Below, in pieces: positions 20,641-28,986 of a stretch of 64,000 nucleotides of DNA (the first letter of the stretch is position 1; each line of letters begins with the position of its first letter). The stretch spans positions 186,001-250,000 of the forward strand of contig CAVYZL010000006.1 in assembly GCA_963773055.1 (NCBI GenBank), read 5' to 3'. This DNA is from PALSA-612 sp963773055 (lineage in GTDB: Bacteria; Actinomycetota; Thermoleophilia; Gaiellales; Gaiellaceae). The position numbers were made by a program, and so were the translations under genes. The notes beneath the pieces are model-generated. The model saw nothing but the letters and a program-made list of their open reading frames with translations, searched no databases and was not told the DNA's origin.

Positions 20641-20651
20641 CTCGGCTCCAC
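20641..20651 (+). repeat. Direct repeat, right copy (att-like)
   Basis: CTCGGCTCCAC repeats the tRNA-Ala 3' end at 15855-15865. It begins 17 bases after the last gene of the candidate island. Confidence 0.5.
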
Positions 20652-20695
20652 TCTCGATGCAAGGCGCCCGCGGCGATTGCCGCTACCGTGACGCC

Positions 20696-21349
20696 GTGTC
20701 CGTCCGCACTTGCGAGGTGTTCCCTGACCGCGACTCCGCCTCGCGCGCCGCCGCGCACTTCATCGCAGAGGCGTGCCGGATCGGCGTCGACGAGCGCGAG
20801 CAGTTCTCGCTCGCGCTCTCGGGAGGGAGGACGCCCTCGGACATGATTGCGATGCTCGCGGAGGAGGAGGTGCCCTGGGACGACGTCGAGGTGTTCCAGA
20901 CGGACGAGCGGATCGCACCGCACGACGACCCTGGCCGCAACCTGACGCTGCTCGAGCAAATGCTTCCCTCCGCGCACATCCACGCGATGCCCGTCGAGGA
21001 GGAGGACGTCGTCGCGGCCGCGCAGGAGTACGCGGTCGAGCTGCCGGAGCGGCTCGACCTCGTGCACCTCGGCCTCGGAACGGACGGCCACACCGCATCG
21101 CTCGTGCCCGGTTGTGCTGCGCTCGACATCCGCGATCGCGACGTCGCGATCTCGATCGAGTACCACGGTCGCCGTCGGATGACGCTCACGTACCCCGCGA
21201 TCGACAGGGCGCGACAGGTCGTCTGGCTCGTCGTCGGCGAGGACAAGCGCGAGGCGCTCCACCAGCTCTTGAACGGCGATCCGACGATTCCCGCGTCTCA
21301 CGTGGAATCGCCGACGCAGACGGTGTTCACGGACCAGGCCGTGACCTAA
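20696..21349 (+). CDS. pgl: 6-phosphogluconolactonase
   Basis: This 217-residue protein hydrolyses 6-phosphogluconolactone in the oxidative pentose phosphate pathway. The sugar-phosphate isomerase-like motifs LSGGRTPSDM, VFQTDERIAPHDDPGRN and LGLGTDGHTASLVPG are all present. I start at GTG 20696 (VSVRTCEVF), where the family similarity begins. An in-frame ATG at 20657 would add 13 residues and overlaps the att-like repeat area. It is followed two bases later by thiI. Confidence 0.9.
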   Translation: MSVRTCEVFPDRDSASRAAAHFIAEACRIGVDEREQFSLALSGGRTPSDMIAMLAEEEVPWDDVEVFQTDERIAPHDDPGRNLTLLEQMLPSAHIHAMPVEEEDVVAAAQEYAVELPERLDLVHLGLGTDGHTASLVPGCAALDIRDRDVAISIEYHGRRRMTLTYPAIDRARQVVWLVVGEDKREALHQLLNGDPTIPASHVESPTQTVFTDQAVT

Positions 21350-21350
21350 G

Positions 21351-22541
21351 GTGGGCGCGGTGCAGTCCTGCGTCCTCCTTAAGTTCGGCGAGATCGTCCT
21401 CAAGGGGCGAAACCGCGTCCTGTTCTACGCGCAGCTCCGCCGGAACGTCCAGCGCCTCCTGCGGGATCTCGGGCCGCTCGAGCTGCGCCAACGCGGGGGC
21501 GTGCTCGCGGTGCTGTCGCCCGCTCCCGCAGAGGAGCTCGCAGAGCGCGCGAGGAACGTGCTCGGCGTCAATCTTCTGCACGCGGCGCTCGTCGTCGAGA
21601 AGACGCCGGAGGCGGCGTGCGAGGCTGCGATCGACTTGCTGCGCGGGCAGCAGGGAACGACGTTCGCGATCCGCGCGCGCCGCCGTGACAAGACGTTCGA
21701 GCTGACGTCGCAGGAGCTCGCCTCCGTCGTCGGCCGGGCGGTCCAGGACGAGCTCGGACTCGGCGTCGACCTCTCCCGCCCCGACCTCGAGGTGCAGCTC
21801 GAGGTCGACAAGAAGGAGCTCTTCGCCTTCTCGGGTCGCATTCCCGGGCGAGGCGGCCTGCCGGTCGGCGTCAGCGGCCGTGCGTTGTGCCTTGTCTCAG
21901 GTGGCATCGATTCGCCGGTCGCCGCCTATCGGGCGATGAAGCGGGGGCTCCGCTGCGAGTTCGTCCACTTCAGCGGGCGACCGTTCACGGGGCCCGAGTC
22001 GATCTACAAGGCGTACGCGCACGTTGCGCAGCTCGACCGCTTCCAGGGCGGCTCGCGCCTCTTCGTCGTCCCGTTCGGCGCCGCGCAGCGCCAGATCGCG
22101 ACGGCCGGAGCGGCGCGCCTGCAGGTGATCGCACAGCGCCGGCTGATGATGCGTGTCGCGACGGCGCTCGCTCGTCGCGAGGGCGACGAGGCGCTCGTCA
22201 CGGGTGACTCGCTCGGCCAGGTGTCGTCCCAGACGCTCGCGAACCTCGCCGTCGTCGAGGAGGCGTCAGGCCTGCCCGTGTTGCGGCCGCTCGTCGCCTG
22301 GGACAAGTCGGAGATCGTCCGCGACGCGCAGGAGCTCGGCACGTACGAGATCGCGAACCTCCCCGCCGAGGACTGCTGCACGCTGTTCGCGAGCCCGCTC
22401 GCCGAGACGCGGGCCGCGCCGGACCAGCTCGCCCGCGTCGAGGCGCGGCTCGACCTGGACGAGATCGTCGCCGGGCTCGTCGAGGCGGCCGACCTCGTGC
22501 GCCCGCGGATTGACCGCGCCCTCGCCGAATCGACGGCCTGA
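21351..22541 (+). CDS. thiI: tRNA 4-thiouridine synthase ThiI
   Basis: This 396-residue protein has an N-terminal ferredoxin-like/THUMP region (about 1-165) and a PP-loop adenylating domain with SGGIDSP near residue 184. The family pair TGDSLGQVSSQT is near 285 and the C-terminal Cys segment EDCCTLFAS near 340. It makes s4U in tRNA and may supply sulfur for thiamine. There is no C-terminal rhodanese domain, as in many Gram-positive ThiI proteins. The start is GTG 21351. Confidence 0.93.
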   Translation: MGAVQSCVLLKFGEIVLKGRNRVLFYAQLRRNVQRLLRDLGPLELRQRGGVLAVLSPAPAEELAERARNVLGVNLLHAALVVEKTPEAACEAAIDLLRGQQGTTFAIRARRRDKTFELTSQELASVVGRAVQDELGLGVDLSRPDLEVQLEVDKKELFAFSGRIPGRGGLPVGVSGRALCLVSGGIDSPVAAYRAMKRGLRCEFVHFSGRPFTGPESIYKAYAHVAQLDRFQGGSRLFVVPFGAAQRQIATAGAARLQVIAQRRLMMRVATALARREGDEALVTGDSLGQVSSQTLANLAVVEEASGLPVLRPLVAWDKSEIVRDAQELGTYEIANLPAEDCCTLFASPLAETRAAPDQLARVEARLDLDEIVAGLVEAADLVRPRIDRALAESTA

Positions 22542-22606
22542 TGGGTCGATTCCTCCTGCTACCACGGCGTTTTACGCACCGCTTACGCTGGCATCATGGA
22601 GTGTTG

Positions 22607-23068
22607 ATGGAGCGTGACGAAGATGGGGAGGTCGTGGACGATCGTGTCATCGTGCGCCGGGTGAGCAAGCGTTGGACCCTGCTTGCCGCCGGGGTTGCGG
22701 CGCTCGTCGTCGGGGCCACGAGCCTCGCATCGTCCGCAGCCCCTCCGTTCGAGGCACGCACGCTCGGCGAGACGTTCTTCGGCAAAGGCATGGCCCGCGC
22801 CGAGATCGTCATGGTCTCGCAGGGCACGATCCACGACTACCGCATCGACCAGGGCAAGGTGACCGCGTCGCGGAACGGCAGCATCCAGCTGCTCGAGCGC
22901 GACGGCACCCGGCAGACGATCCCGCTGGCGCCAGACGTCGAGATCTGGACCAACGGGCGGCTGTCGTCGATGATCTCCGTTCCGGTGCGCGTGAACGCGA
23001 TCACCATTCGCGACGGGGACCAGCCTGCCACGATCGTGCGGATCACGGGGTCCTTCAAGAAGCCGTGA
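22607..23068 (+). CDS. Membrane-anchored hypothetical protein in a two-component operon
   Basis: This 153-residue protein has a charged N-terminus (MERDEDGEVVDDR), one membrane helix (about 23-42, WTLLAAGVAALVVGATSLAS) and an external beta-rich domain. That domain contains SQGTIHDYRIDQGKVT and PVRVNAITIRDGDQPATIV. I do not recognise the family. GGAG precedes ATG 22607 by five bases. Its TGA overlaps the GTG of the response regulator, so it is coupled to the two-component system and may be an accessory sensor or its target. Confidence 0.6.
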   Translation: MERDEDGEVVDDRVIVRRVSKRWTLLAAGVAALVVGATSLASSAAPPFEARTLGETFFGKGMARAEIVMVSQGTIHDYRIDQGKVTASRNGSIQLLERDGTRQTIPLAPDVEIWTNGRLSSMISVPVRVNAITIRDGDQPATIVRITGSFKKP

Positions 23069-23772
23069 CGCGCCAGGAAGCCGAACAGCTCGGCAACGGC
23101 CCTGCTGGCGGAACGGTGCTCGTCGTCGAGGACGAGGAGTCGATCGGGACGATCGTTCGCACGTACCTCGCGCGCGATGGCTACCGCGTCGTCTGGGTGC
23201 GGACGGGCGAGGAGGCGCTTGCGGAGTTCACCCGCCACCCGATCCGGCTCGTCGTGCTCGACATCGGACTGCCTGGGATCGACGGGTTCGAGGTGTGTCG
23301 ACGCATCCGTGCGCAGTCGGCGGTGCCGATCCTCATGCTCACGGCGCGCGACGAGGAGCCGGACCGCGTCGCCGGCCTCGAGCTCGGCGCCGACGACTAC
23401 GTGCCGAAGCCGTTCTCGCCCCGCGAGCTCGTCGCGCGGGTGAAGGCGATCCTCCGCCGCTCCGAGCCGGCGCCGCGCGAGCAGCTGATCGAGCTCGATG
23501 ACGTCGTCGTGAACATTGAAGGGCGCGAGGTGACGGTGACGGGTGACACGGTCGAGCTGACGGCGAAGGAGTTCGACCTGCTCGCCTACTTTCTCGAGAG
23601 CCCGGGGGTCGTCCACTCGCGCGACCGGCTGCTCGACCGTGTGTGGGGCATGAGCTATCCCGGTGGCACGCGGACGGTGGACGTCCATGTCGGACAACTG
23701 CGTCGCAAGCTCGGTAAGCCTGACCTGATCCGCACGGTCCGCGGCGCCGGGTACAAGGCCGTCGCGCCATGA
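23065..23772 (+). CDS. OmpR/PhoB-type response regulator
   Basis: This 235-residue regulator has a receiver domain (acidic pair VVEDEES, phospho-Asp in LVVLDIGLPGIDG, Lys in YVPKPFSP) and a winged-helix DNA-binding domain (LTAKEFDLLAYFLESPG, TVDVHVGQLRRKL, GAGYKAV). GTG 23065 overlaps the stop of the upstream membrane protein, and the stop overlaps the ATG of the kinase. The partner is the kinase at 23769. Confidence 0.95.
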   Translation: MTRQEAEQLGNGPAGGTVLVVEDEESIGTIVRTYLARDGYRVVWVRTGEEALAEFTRHPIRLVVLDIGLPGIDGFEVCRRIRAQSAVPILMLTARDEEPDRVAGLELGADDYVPKPFSPRELVARVKAILRRSEPAPREQLIELDDVVVNIEGREVTVTGDTVELTAKEFDLLAYFLESPGVVHSRDRLLDRVWGMSYPGGTRTVDVHVGQLRRKLGKPDLIRTVRGAGYKAVAP

Positions 23773-25160
23773 GCCCGCGGCCGCGCGCCGCCTCTCCGCT
23801 CCGCCGACGGCTGTTCTTCTCGATCGTCCTCGTCGTCGTCGTCTCGATCGGCGTGACGTTCGCGGTCGGCGTCGTGCTGACCCGCCGGGCCGTCGAGCGG
23901 GCGAACCTCGACGACCTCGCGCACCAGGCCGACCTGCTCGCGCAGCGGGAAAGCCAGTTCAACGTCCTGCTCCCGTTCGCGCAGCTGAAGCAGCTCCAGC
24001 CGTTCCTCGCACGGCAGAGCCAGAGGATCGAGGTCGTCGAGCTCGGTAAGCCTTCTCCGTATCTCACCCCCCGGGATCGAGCGGCCGTCCGCGCACGGCA
24101 CCCCGTCGAAGGCTCGGTGACGGTCGACGGCGACCGGTTCCTGTTCGCCGCCCGGAACGTCCAGGGCAAGGGCTTCGTGCTCCTCCGCCCGAAGAGCCCG
24201 AGCTTCGACGACTGGTGGCCGTTCCTCCAGGGCCTCCTGATCGCCGTTGCGATCGCGGCCGCCCTCGCGGCCATCGGCGCGTTCGTGATCGCGCGGGCGA
24301 TCGCACGACCTGTACGCCGCGTCGCCGAGGCGAGCCGCAGCCTCGCCGAGGGCGTGTCGCCCGACCCCGTTCCCGTCGAAGGCTCGGCCGAGCTCGTCCA
24401 GCTTGCGACCTCGTTCAACGAGATGGCAGCGCAGCTTGATGCTGCGCGTGAGGCCGAGCGGAACTTCCTCCTCTCGGTCAGCCATGAGCTGAAGACGCCT
24501 CTGACGGCGATCCGCGGTTATGCGGAGGGTCTCGAGGAAGGGGCGTTCACGCGCGAGGAGGCCGCGCACACGATCCGCGAGGAGGCGCGTCGCCTCGAGA
24601 GGCTCGTTCGCGATTTGCTCGACCTCGCGCGCATGAACCGGCGTGAGTTCACGATCCATCACGAGACGATCGACCTCGCCGCGGTGGCGCGTGAGACCGT
24701 GCAGCGCTACGACGTCGAAGCACGCGCCTGCGGCGTCACGCTCGCGGCAGTCGCGCCCGAGCCGACATGGGTCGACGGCGACCCGGACCGTGCGCTGCAG
24801 GTAGTGGCGAACCTCGTCGAGAACGCGCTCCGCTCGACGCCGCCTGGCGGCTCTGTCCACGTACACGTCAGCCCGGGGACGATCGAGGTCACGGACACCG
24901 GCGTCGGTCTCGCGCCCGACGACGTTCCGCACGCGTTCGAGCGCTTCTACCTCCACGACCGTGCCGGCGGCAACCCGGACGGCCGCCGCATCAGCTCGGG
25001 CCTCGGTCTCGCCATCGTCCACGAGCTCTGTGACCGCATGGGCGGCTCGATCCGCGTCCGGAGCACGCTCGGCGAGGGGACGACCTTCACGGTGCGCCTG
25101 CCGTCGCCGCTCTCCTCACCGCGCGCGCCGGCGCCGGAACGCACCCGGGACCGTCGATAG
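23769..25160 (+). CDS. Sensor histidine kinase (HAMP, HisKA, HATPase)
   Basis: This 463-residue kinase has a membrane helix near 15-38, an external sensor region to about 155 and a second helix (about 157-182). HAMP follows, then the phospho-acceptor box LSVSHELKTPLTAIRGY near residue 240. The HATPase motifs are N (NLVENALRS), G1 (DTGVGLAPDD), F (FERFY) and G2 (GLGLAIVHEL). It probably phosphorylates the adjacent OmpR-type regulator. The signal is unknown. Confidence 0.95.
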   Translation: MSPRPRAASPLRRRLFFSIVLVVVVSIGVTFAVGVVLTRRAVERANLDDLAHQADLLAQRESQFNVLLPFAQLKQLQPFLARQSQRIEVVELGKPSPYLTPRDRAAVRARHPVEGSVTVDGDRFLFAARNVQGKGFVLLRPKSPSFDDWWPFLQGLLIAVAIAAALAAIGAFVIARAIARPVRRVAEASRSLAEGVSPDPVPVEGSAELVQLATSFNEMAAQLDAAREAERNFLLSVSHELKTPLTAIRGYAEGLEEGAFTREEAAHTIREEARRLERLVRDLLDLARMNRREFTIHHETIDLAAVARETVQRYDVEARACGVTLAAVAPEPTWVDGDPDRALQVVANLVENALRSTPPGGSVHVHVSPGTIEVTDTGVGLAPDDVPHAFERFYLHDRAGGNPDGRRISSGLGLAIVHELCDRMGGSIRVRSTLGEGTTFTVRLPSPLSSPRAPAPERTRDRR

Positions 25161-25171
25161 TCTCCGGCTCC

Positions 25172-25906
25172 GTGGCGGCCCGGCTCGACGTGCTCGTGCT
25201 CTGCTATCACGGCGTTCATCCAGAGCCTCGTCACGGCGAGGTGACGCCGGACGCCCTGCGCGCCCAGCTCGCCTTCGTCGCCGGCCGCGGTTATCGCCTG
25301 ACGACGTTCACGGACGCCGTGCTCGGCGCTCGTGAGCGCCGCGTGGCGGCGGTGACGTTCGACGACGGGATCGCCTCGGCGATCGAGCACGGTGCGCCAG
25401 TACTCGAGGAGCTCGGTGCGCCGGGGACGATGTTCCTCACGATCGACACGCTCGGGGTCTCCGGGCGCTTGACCGAGGAGGATGCGCCGTCGCTCGCCGA
25501 GCGCGGCTGGGAGGTCGGGTCGCACACGATCAGTCATCCGACGCTGACGAAGATCGACGACCTGAGCTTGGGCGACGAGCTGATCCGCTCGAAGGCGGAG
25601 ATCGAGCGCCTGACCGGCGCCGACTGCACGTCGGTCGCCTATCCGAAGGGCCGCGCGGACGAACGTGTCGTGCGAGCCGCGGAGGCCGCGGGCTATCGCG
25701 CCGGCGCCGCGCTCGAGGGCGCGACGCCACTCGGTTTCTCCGTCCTCGCCTGGCCGCGAGTCGGTGTCCGCGGCGACGACAGCCTTCGGGTGTTCCGGCT
25801 CAAGTGCTCCCATGCCGTGCGCAACGCCCGCTCCGGCTGGGCCCGCCGGCCGGCGGCGAAGATCGCCACGGCAGCCGGCAGCGCCCGGCGCCGGTTACGG
25901 GCGTAA
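25172..25906 (+). CDS. Polysaccharide deacetylase (CE4 family)
   Basis: This 244-residue protein has the NodB-homology motifs: LCYHGVHP near the N-terminus, TFDDG (metal-binding DD) near residue 65 and GSHTISHP (HxxxxH) near 115. YPKGRADERVV near 155 follows the usual motif order. It deacetylates an N-acetylated glycan such as peptidoglycan or a surface polysaccharide. No signal peptide is seen from the GTG start. The C-terminus is Arg-rich and overlaps the tail of the convergent methyltransferase gene by 12 bases. Confidence 0.88.
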   Translation: MAARLDVLVLCYHGVHPEPRHGEVTPDALRAQLAFVAGRGYRLTTFTDAVLGARERRVAAVTFDDGIASAIEHGAPVLEELGAPGTMFLTIDTLGVSGRLTEEDAPSLAERGWEVGSHTISHPTLTKIDDLSLGDELIRSKAEIERLTGADCTSVAYPKGRADERVVRAAEAAGYRAGAALEGATPLGFSVLAWPRVGVRGDDSLRVFRLKCSHAVRNARSGWARRPAAKIATAAGSARRRLRA

Positions 25907-26566
25907 GCAGACGAAGAGCGGTTCGTCGCCGTGGAGGCCGTAGCGCGTGCGCGCGGTTTCGTCTCTCTGCTCGTCGAGGAGGATCGGCGCGACATCGAAG
26001 CCGGCAAGCGCGAGCCGGCCGGCGTATGCGTCCGGGTCACCGCGCACGGATCGCCACGGCGCCTGGACGATCAGACAGCCGCCGGGCCGCGTCACGCGGT
26101 GGAGCTCCGCGACGGCGTCGTCGTGGGGCTCGACGATGTCGAGAACGTGCGAGCAGAGGACAAGCGAGTACGCGCCGTCCGGGAGGTCGAGGCGGAGAAC
26201 GCTCATCGTCCGGTCGGCGAGCGGATGGTCGGGATCGACGTCGACGGCCAGCCACGTCGCTGCCCTCGGCCGGAAGCGGTCGACGATCGACCTCTCCGGC
26301 CCGACCTGCAGCACGTCGCCCCCGAGCAGCTCCGGGCGCTCGTCGAGATAGAGGCAGAGCGCGCGCTGGCGCTCGTACGATCCACACGCGGGGCAGTAGA
26401 GCGTCGGATACGAGACGAAGCGACGGTACGTGTGGCCGCAGCAGGAGCATTCGACGTTGTCGCCGCGCAGCGCTACCCCGACGCAGGCGAAGACCACTCG
26501 GTTCGAGGCGGCCTGCAGTTGCCGCGGGACGAGGGGCTTGACCGTTTCTCGGAGTCGATGGAGCAC
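25895..26566 (-). CDS. SAM-dependent methyltransferase with N-terminal zinc ribbon
   Basis: This 223-residue protein has a four-Cys zinc-finger-like segment (CSCCGHTYRRF ... CPACGSYERQR, about residues 40-68) and then a class I methyltransferase-like domain. That domain has VLQVGPE (variant motif I), VDVDPDHPLAD and SLVLCSHVLDIVEPHDDAV. The motif I Gly-rich loop is poor, but the ordering fits the Methyltransf_11 group. The start is GTG 26566, 29 bases from the divergent TolB-like gene. The substrate is unknown. Confidence 0.75.
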   Translation of the reverse strand: MLHRLRETVKPLVPRQLQAASNRVVFACVGVALRGDNVECSCCGHTYRRFVSYPTLYCPACGSYERQRALCLYLDERPELLGGDVLQVGPERSIVDRFRPRAATWLAVDVDPDHPLADRTMSVLRLDLPDGAYSLVLCSHVLDIVEPHDDAVAELHRVTRPGGCLIVQAPWRSVRGDPDAYAGRLALAGFDVAPILLDEQRDETARTRYGLHGDEPLFVCLRP

Positions 26567-26595
26567 GGCGCAATCATCTAGACTCGCGCGCGGTC

Positions 26596-27761
26596 GTGAC
26601 GGTGATCGCGAGACGGCTCGTCCCGGGTGCGGCTCTCCTCGTCGTCGCAGCTGCGGTTGGGGGTGCAGCGCACGCCGTCGCGCCTGGCAAGAACGGGAAG
26701 ATCGCGTTCTCGGCCTCGGACGGGACGAGCATCGAGATCTACGTCGCAAACGCGAACGGCACGGGCGCGCAGAAGATCACGCAGGCGCCGGGCCTCGACG
26801 GCACGCCGGCGTGGTCCCCGGACGGCAAGCGAATCGCCTTCCGCAGCCAGCGAGACTTTCCCGGCGCGCAGCAAACCGATCTCGGTGCGTACGAGATCTA
26901 CGTCATGTCGGCCGACGGCTCGCGGCCGACGAGGATCACGAACAACGCTGCGGCCGACTTCGAGCCTTCGTGGTCGCCTGACGGCAAGCGCCTCGCGTTC
27001 TACACCCTGCGCGACGGGAACTACGAGATCTACGTCATGAACGCAGACGGCAGCTCACCAAAGAACCTCACGAACGATCCCGCGCTGGACACGCAGCCCG
27101 CGTGGTCGCCCGACGGAAGGCGCATCGCCTTCTCGAGCACGCGCGTCGGCGTCACCCACGTGTTCGTGATGAACGCCGACGGAACAGGCGTGCGGCAGGT
27201 GACGACGGGGGACGGTACGGACGCAAACGTCGCGTGGTCACCGGATGGGAAGCGGCTCGCGTTCGCGCGCTTCACGCAGGCGTCGAGCTTCGACGTCTAC
27301 ACGATCGGCGTCGACGGGACCGGCGAGCAGCGCCTGACGAGCTCACCGCAGCTCGAGCTCGGGCCGGCTTGGTCGCCTGACGGGAAGAAGATCGCGTTCA
27401 CGAGCGACATGGCGCAGCCGGGCTCGTTTCGCATGTACACGATGAACTCGGATGGCAGCGGCGTCAGCGCGCTCCCGACCGACCCGGCCGCGGGGTTCGA
27501 GCCGGACTGGCAGACGCTCGGCTTCCCGACCGGCTGCACGATCGTCGGCACGACGGGGAACGACCGTCTGACCGGTACGGCGAGGCAAGGACGTGCTCTG
27601 CGGCCTCGCAGGCAACGACACGCTGAAGGGCCTGGGCGGAAACGACACGCTGCTCGGCGGGGACGGCGCGGACCGTCTCGACGGAGGACCCGGGCAAGGA
27701 TCTGGCGGACGGCGGCTCCGGCAAGGACTCCTGCAAGGCCGAGCGCAAGCGCTCCTGCTAG
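26596..27761 (+). pseudogene. Exported TolB-like beta-propeller with RTX-type C-terminus (two frameshifts)
   Basis: A signal-like N-terminus (LVPGAALLVVAAAVGGAAHA) is followed by at least five PD40/TolB repeats of the form WSPDGKRIAF...YVMNADG. The end is a Ca-binding nonapeptide-like stretch, LCGLAGNDTLKGLGGNDTLL and GGDGADRLDGG, closing with SCKAERKRSC. The end is reached only by dropping one base near 27582 (TAGKDVLCG) and one near 27695 (GPGKDLADGG). The span is 3n+2, in keeping with two insertions. The TAG at 27759-27761 directly abuts the argH stop at 27762. Confidence 0.75.
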
Positions 27762-28986
27762 CTAGACGCCGAAGCCGTTCGCGCGCCGCGGCGATCGCCT
27801 GGCGCACGTCGCGCGGGCCCGGCGAGAGAGGCGAGCGTCGGCGCGTCGGGCGAGGACGAAGCTGCCGTCGAGCGACGTCTGACGCGATCTGCTCGTGCGC
27901 ATCGCGGAACGGCACACCGTCGTCGACGAGTCGCTCGGCAGCGGCGCCGGCCTGGAGGTGGGGGTCAGCGGCTGCCTCGTCCAACCGCTCGGCATCGAAC
28001 GCCACCTCGCGAACAAGCACGGCGAGCGCCTCGACCGTCGTCGCGAGGTCGTGGCGGGCGGCGAACACCGGCGCCTTGTCCTCCTGGAGATCGCGGTTGT
28101 ACGCGAGCGGCAGGCCCTTCATCACCGCGAGCAGGCCGGTCAGGCGCCCGATCGCCGTTCCGGCCTTGGCGCGTGCGAGCTCCGAGACGTCGGGGTTCAG
28201 CTTCTGCGGCAGCATCGACGATCCGGTCGCCGCCGCTTCGGGCAGGTGGACGAAGCCGAACTCGGTCGTCGCCCAGAGACAGAGCTCTTCTCCGATCCGC
28301 GACAGGTGGCCGTGCAGGAGCGCGCAGGCATAGAGGTAGTCGAGCGCGAAGTCCCGGTCTCCGACGGCGTCGAGGGAGTTCCGGAGCTGCTGGGGCGGCG
28401 GCGGGAGGGGCAGAGTAGAGCCGGCCGCGGCGCCGGAGCCGAGCGGCGACGGGTGCGCGGCTTCGGCCGCGAGCCGAAATCGCTGGAGGTCGCGCTCGAG
28501 CATCTCCACCCAGGCGAGCAGGTGATGGCCGACGGTGCTCGGCTGCGCGCGCTGGAGGTGGGTGTACGCAGGCATCGGCGCCTCTGCCTCGTCGTCGGCG
28601 CGGCCCAGGATGTCGGCGACCAGCCCGCGGATCGCGCGGCCCGCCTCGTCGCACGCGTCCTCGACGTAGAGGCGCAGCGCGGCGGCTACCTGGTCGTTCC
28701 TCGACCGTCCGGCGTGGATCCTTCTGCCGACCGGCCCCAGTAGACGCTCGATCGCCGTGTGGACGTCCTCGTCCGACGGCAGCACGTCAGCTGCGCTGAT
28801 CTGCGAAAGCCGTTGCTCGGCCTCCGCGAGCTCGTCGTCGTCGAGCAGACCGGCAGCACGGAGCCGCGCGGCGTGGATCCTCGTCGCCTCGACGTCGTAG
28901 GGAAGGAGCTCGGCGTCGTCGGCGCGGAGGAACACCCAGACCTCGGGTGCGAGCCCCTCGCGCACGCGGCCCGACCAGAGCGTCAT
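27762..28986 (-). pseudogene. argH: Argininosuccinate lyase (one-base frameshift near the 3' end)
   Basis: This lyase makes arginine and fumarate in the last step of arginine synthesis. MTLWSGRVREG, HAGRSRNDQVAAALRLY, YTHLQRAQPSTVGHHLLAW and the signature GSSMLPQKLNPDVSEL are intact, so the catalytic core is complete. The core open frame runs past the natural end without a proper stop. The nearest fitting stop is TAG at 27764-27762 in the neighbouring frame, and the span is 3n+1. The insertion lies somewhere in 27740-27890. ATG 28986 overlaps the argG stop. Confidence 0.88.

Larger units (their letters stand above)
15866..20651. mobile_element. Candidate tRNA-associated genomic island (no integrase seen)
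   Basis: The block lies between the 3' end of tRNA-Ala and an exact 11-base copy of that end. It contains a TetR/SRPBCC gene, a 24-codon ORF, two serine hydrolases and a CPBP protease, none of them housekeeping genes. Sampled lines look poorer in G+C than the flanks: 32 of 60 bases at 17641-17700 against 44 of 60 at 14641-14700. No integrase, recombinase or IS is visible, so if it was mobile it has lost its machinery or was mobilised in trans. Confidence 0.4.

Noticed and set aside
15866..20651. Intact prophage or integrative element
   Set aside because: No integrase, relaxase, capsid or transposase gene is found. Only an island remnant is supportable.
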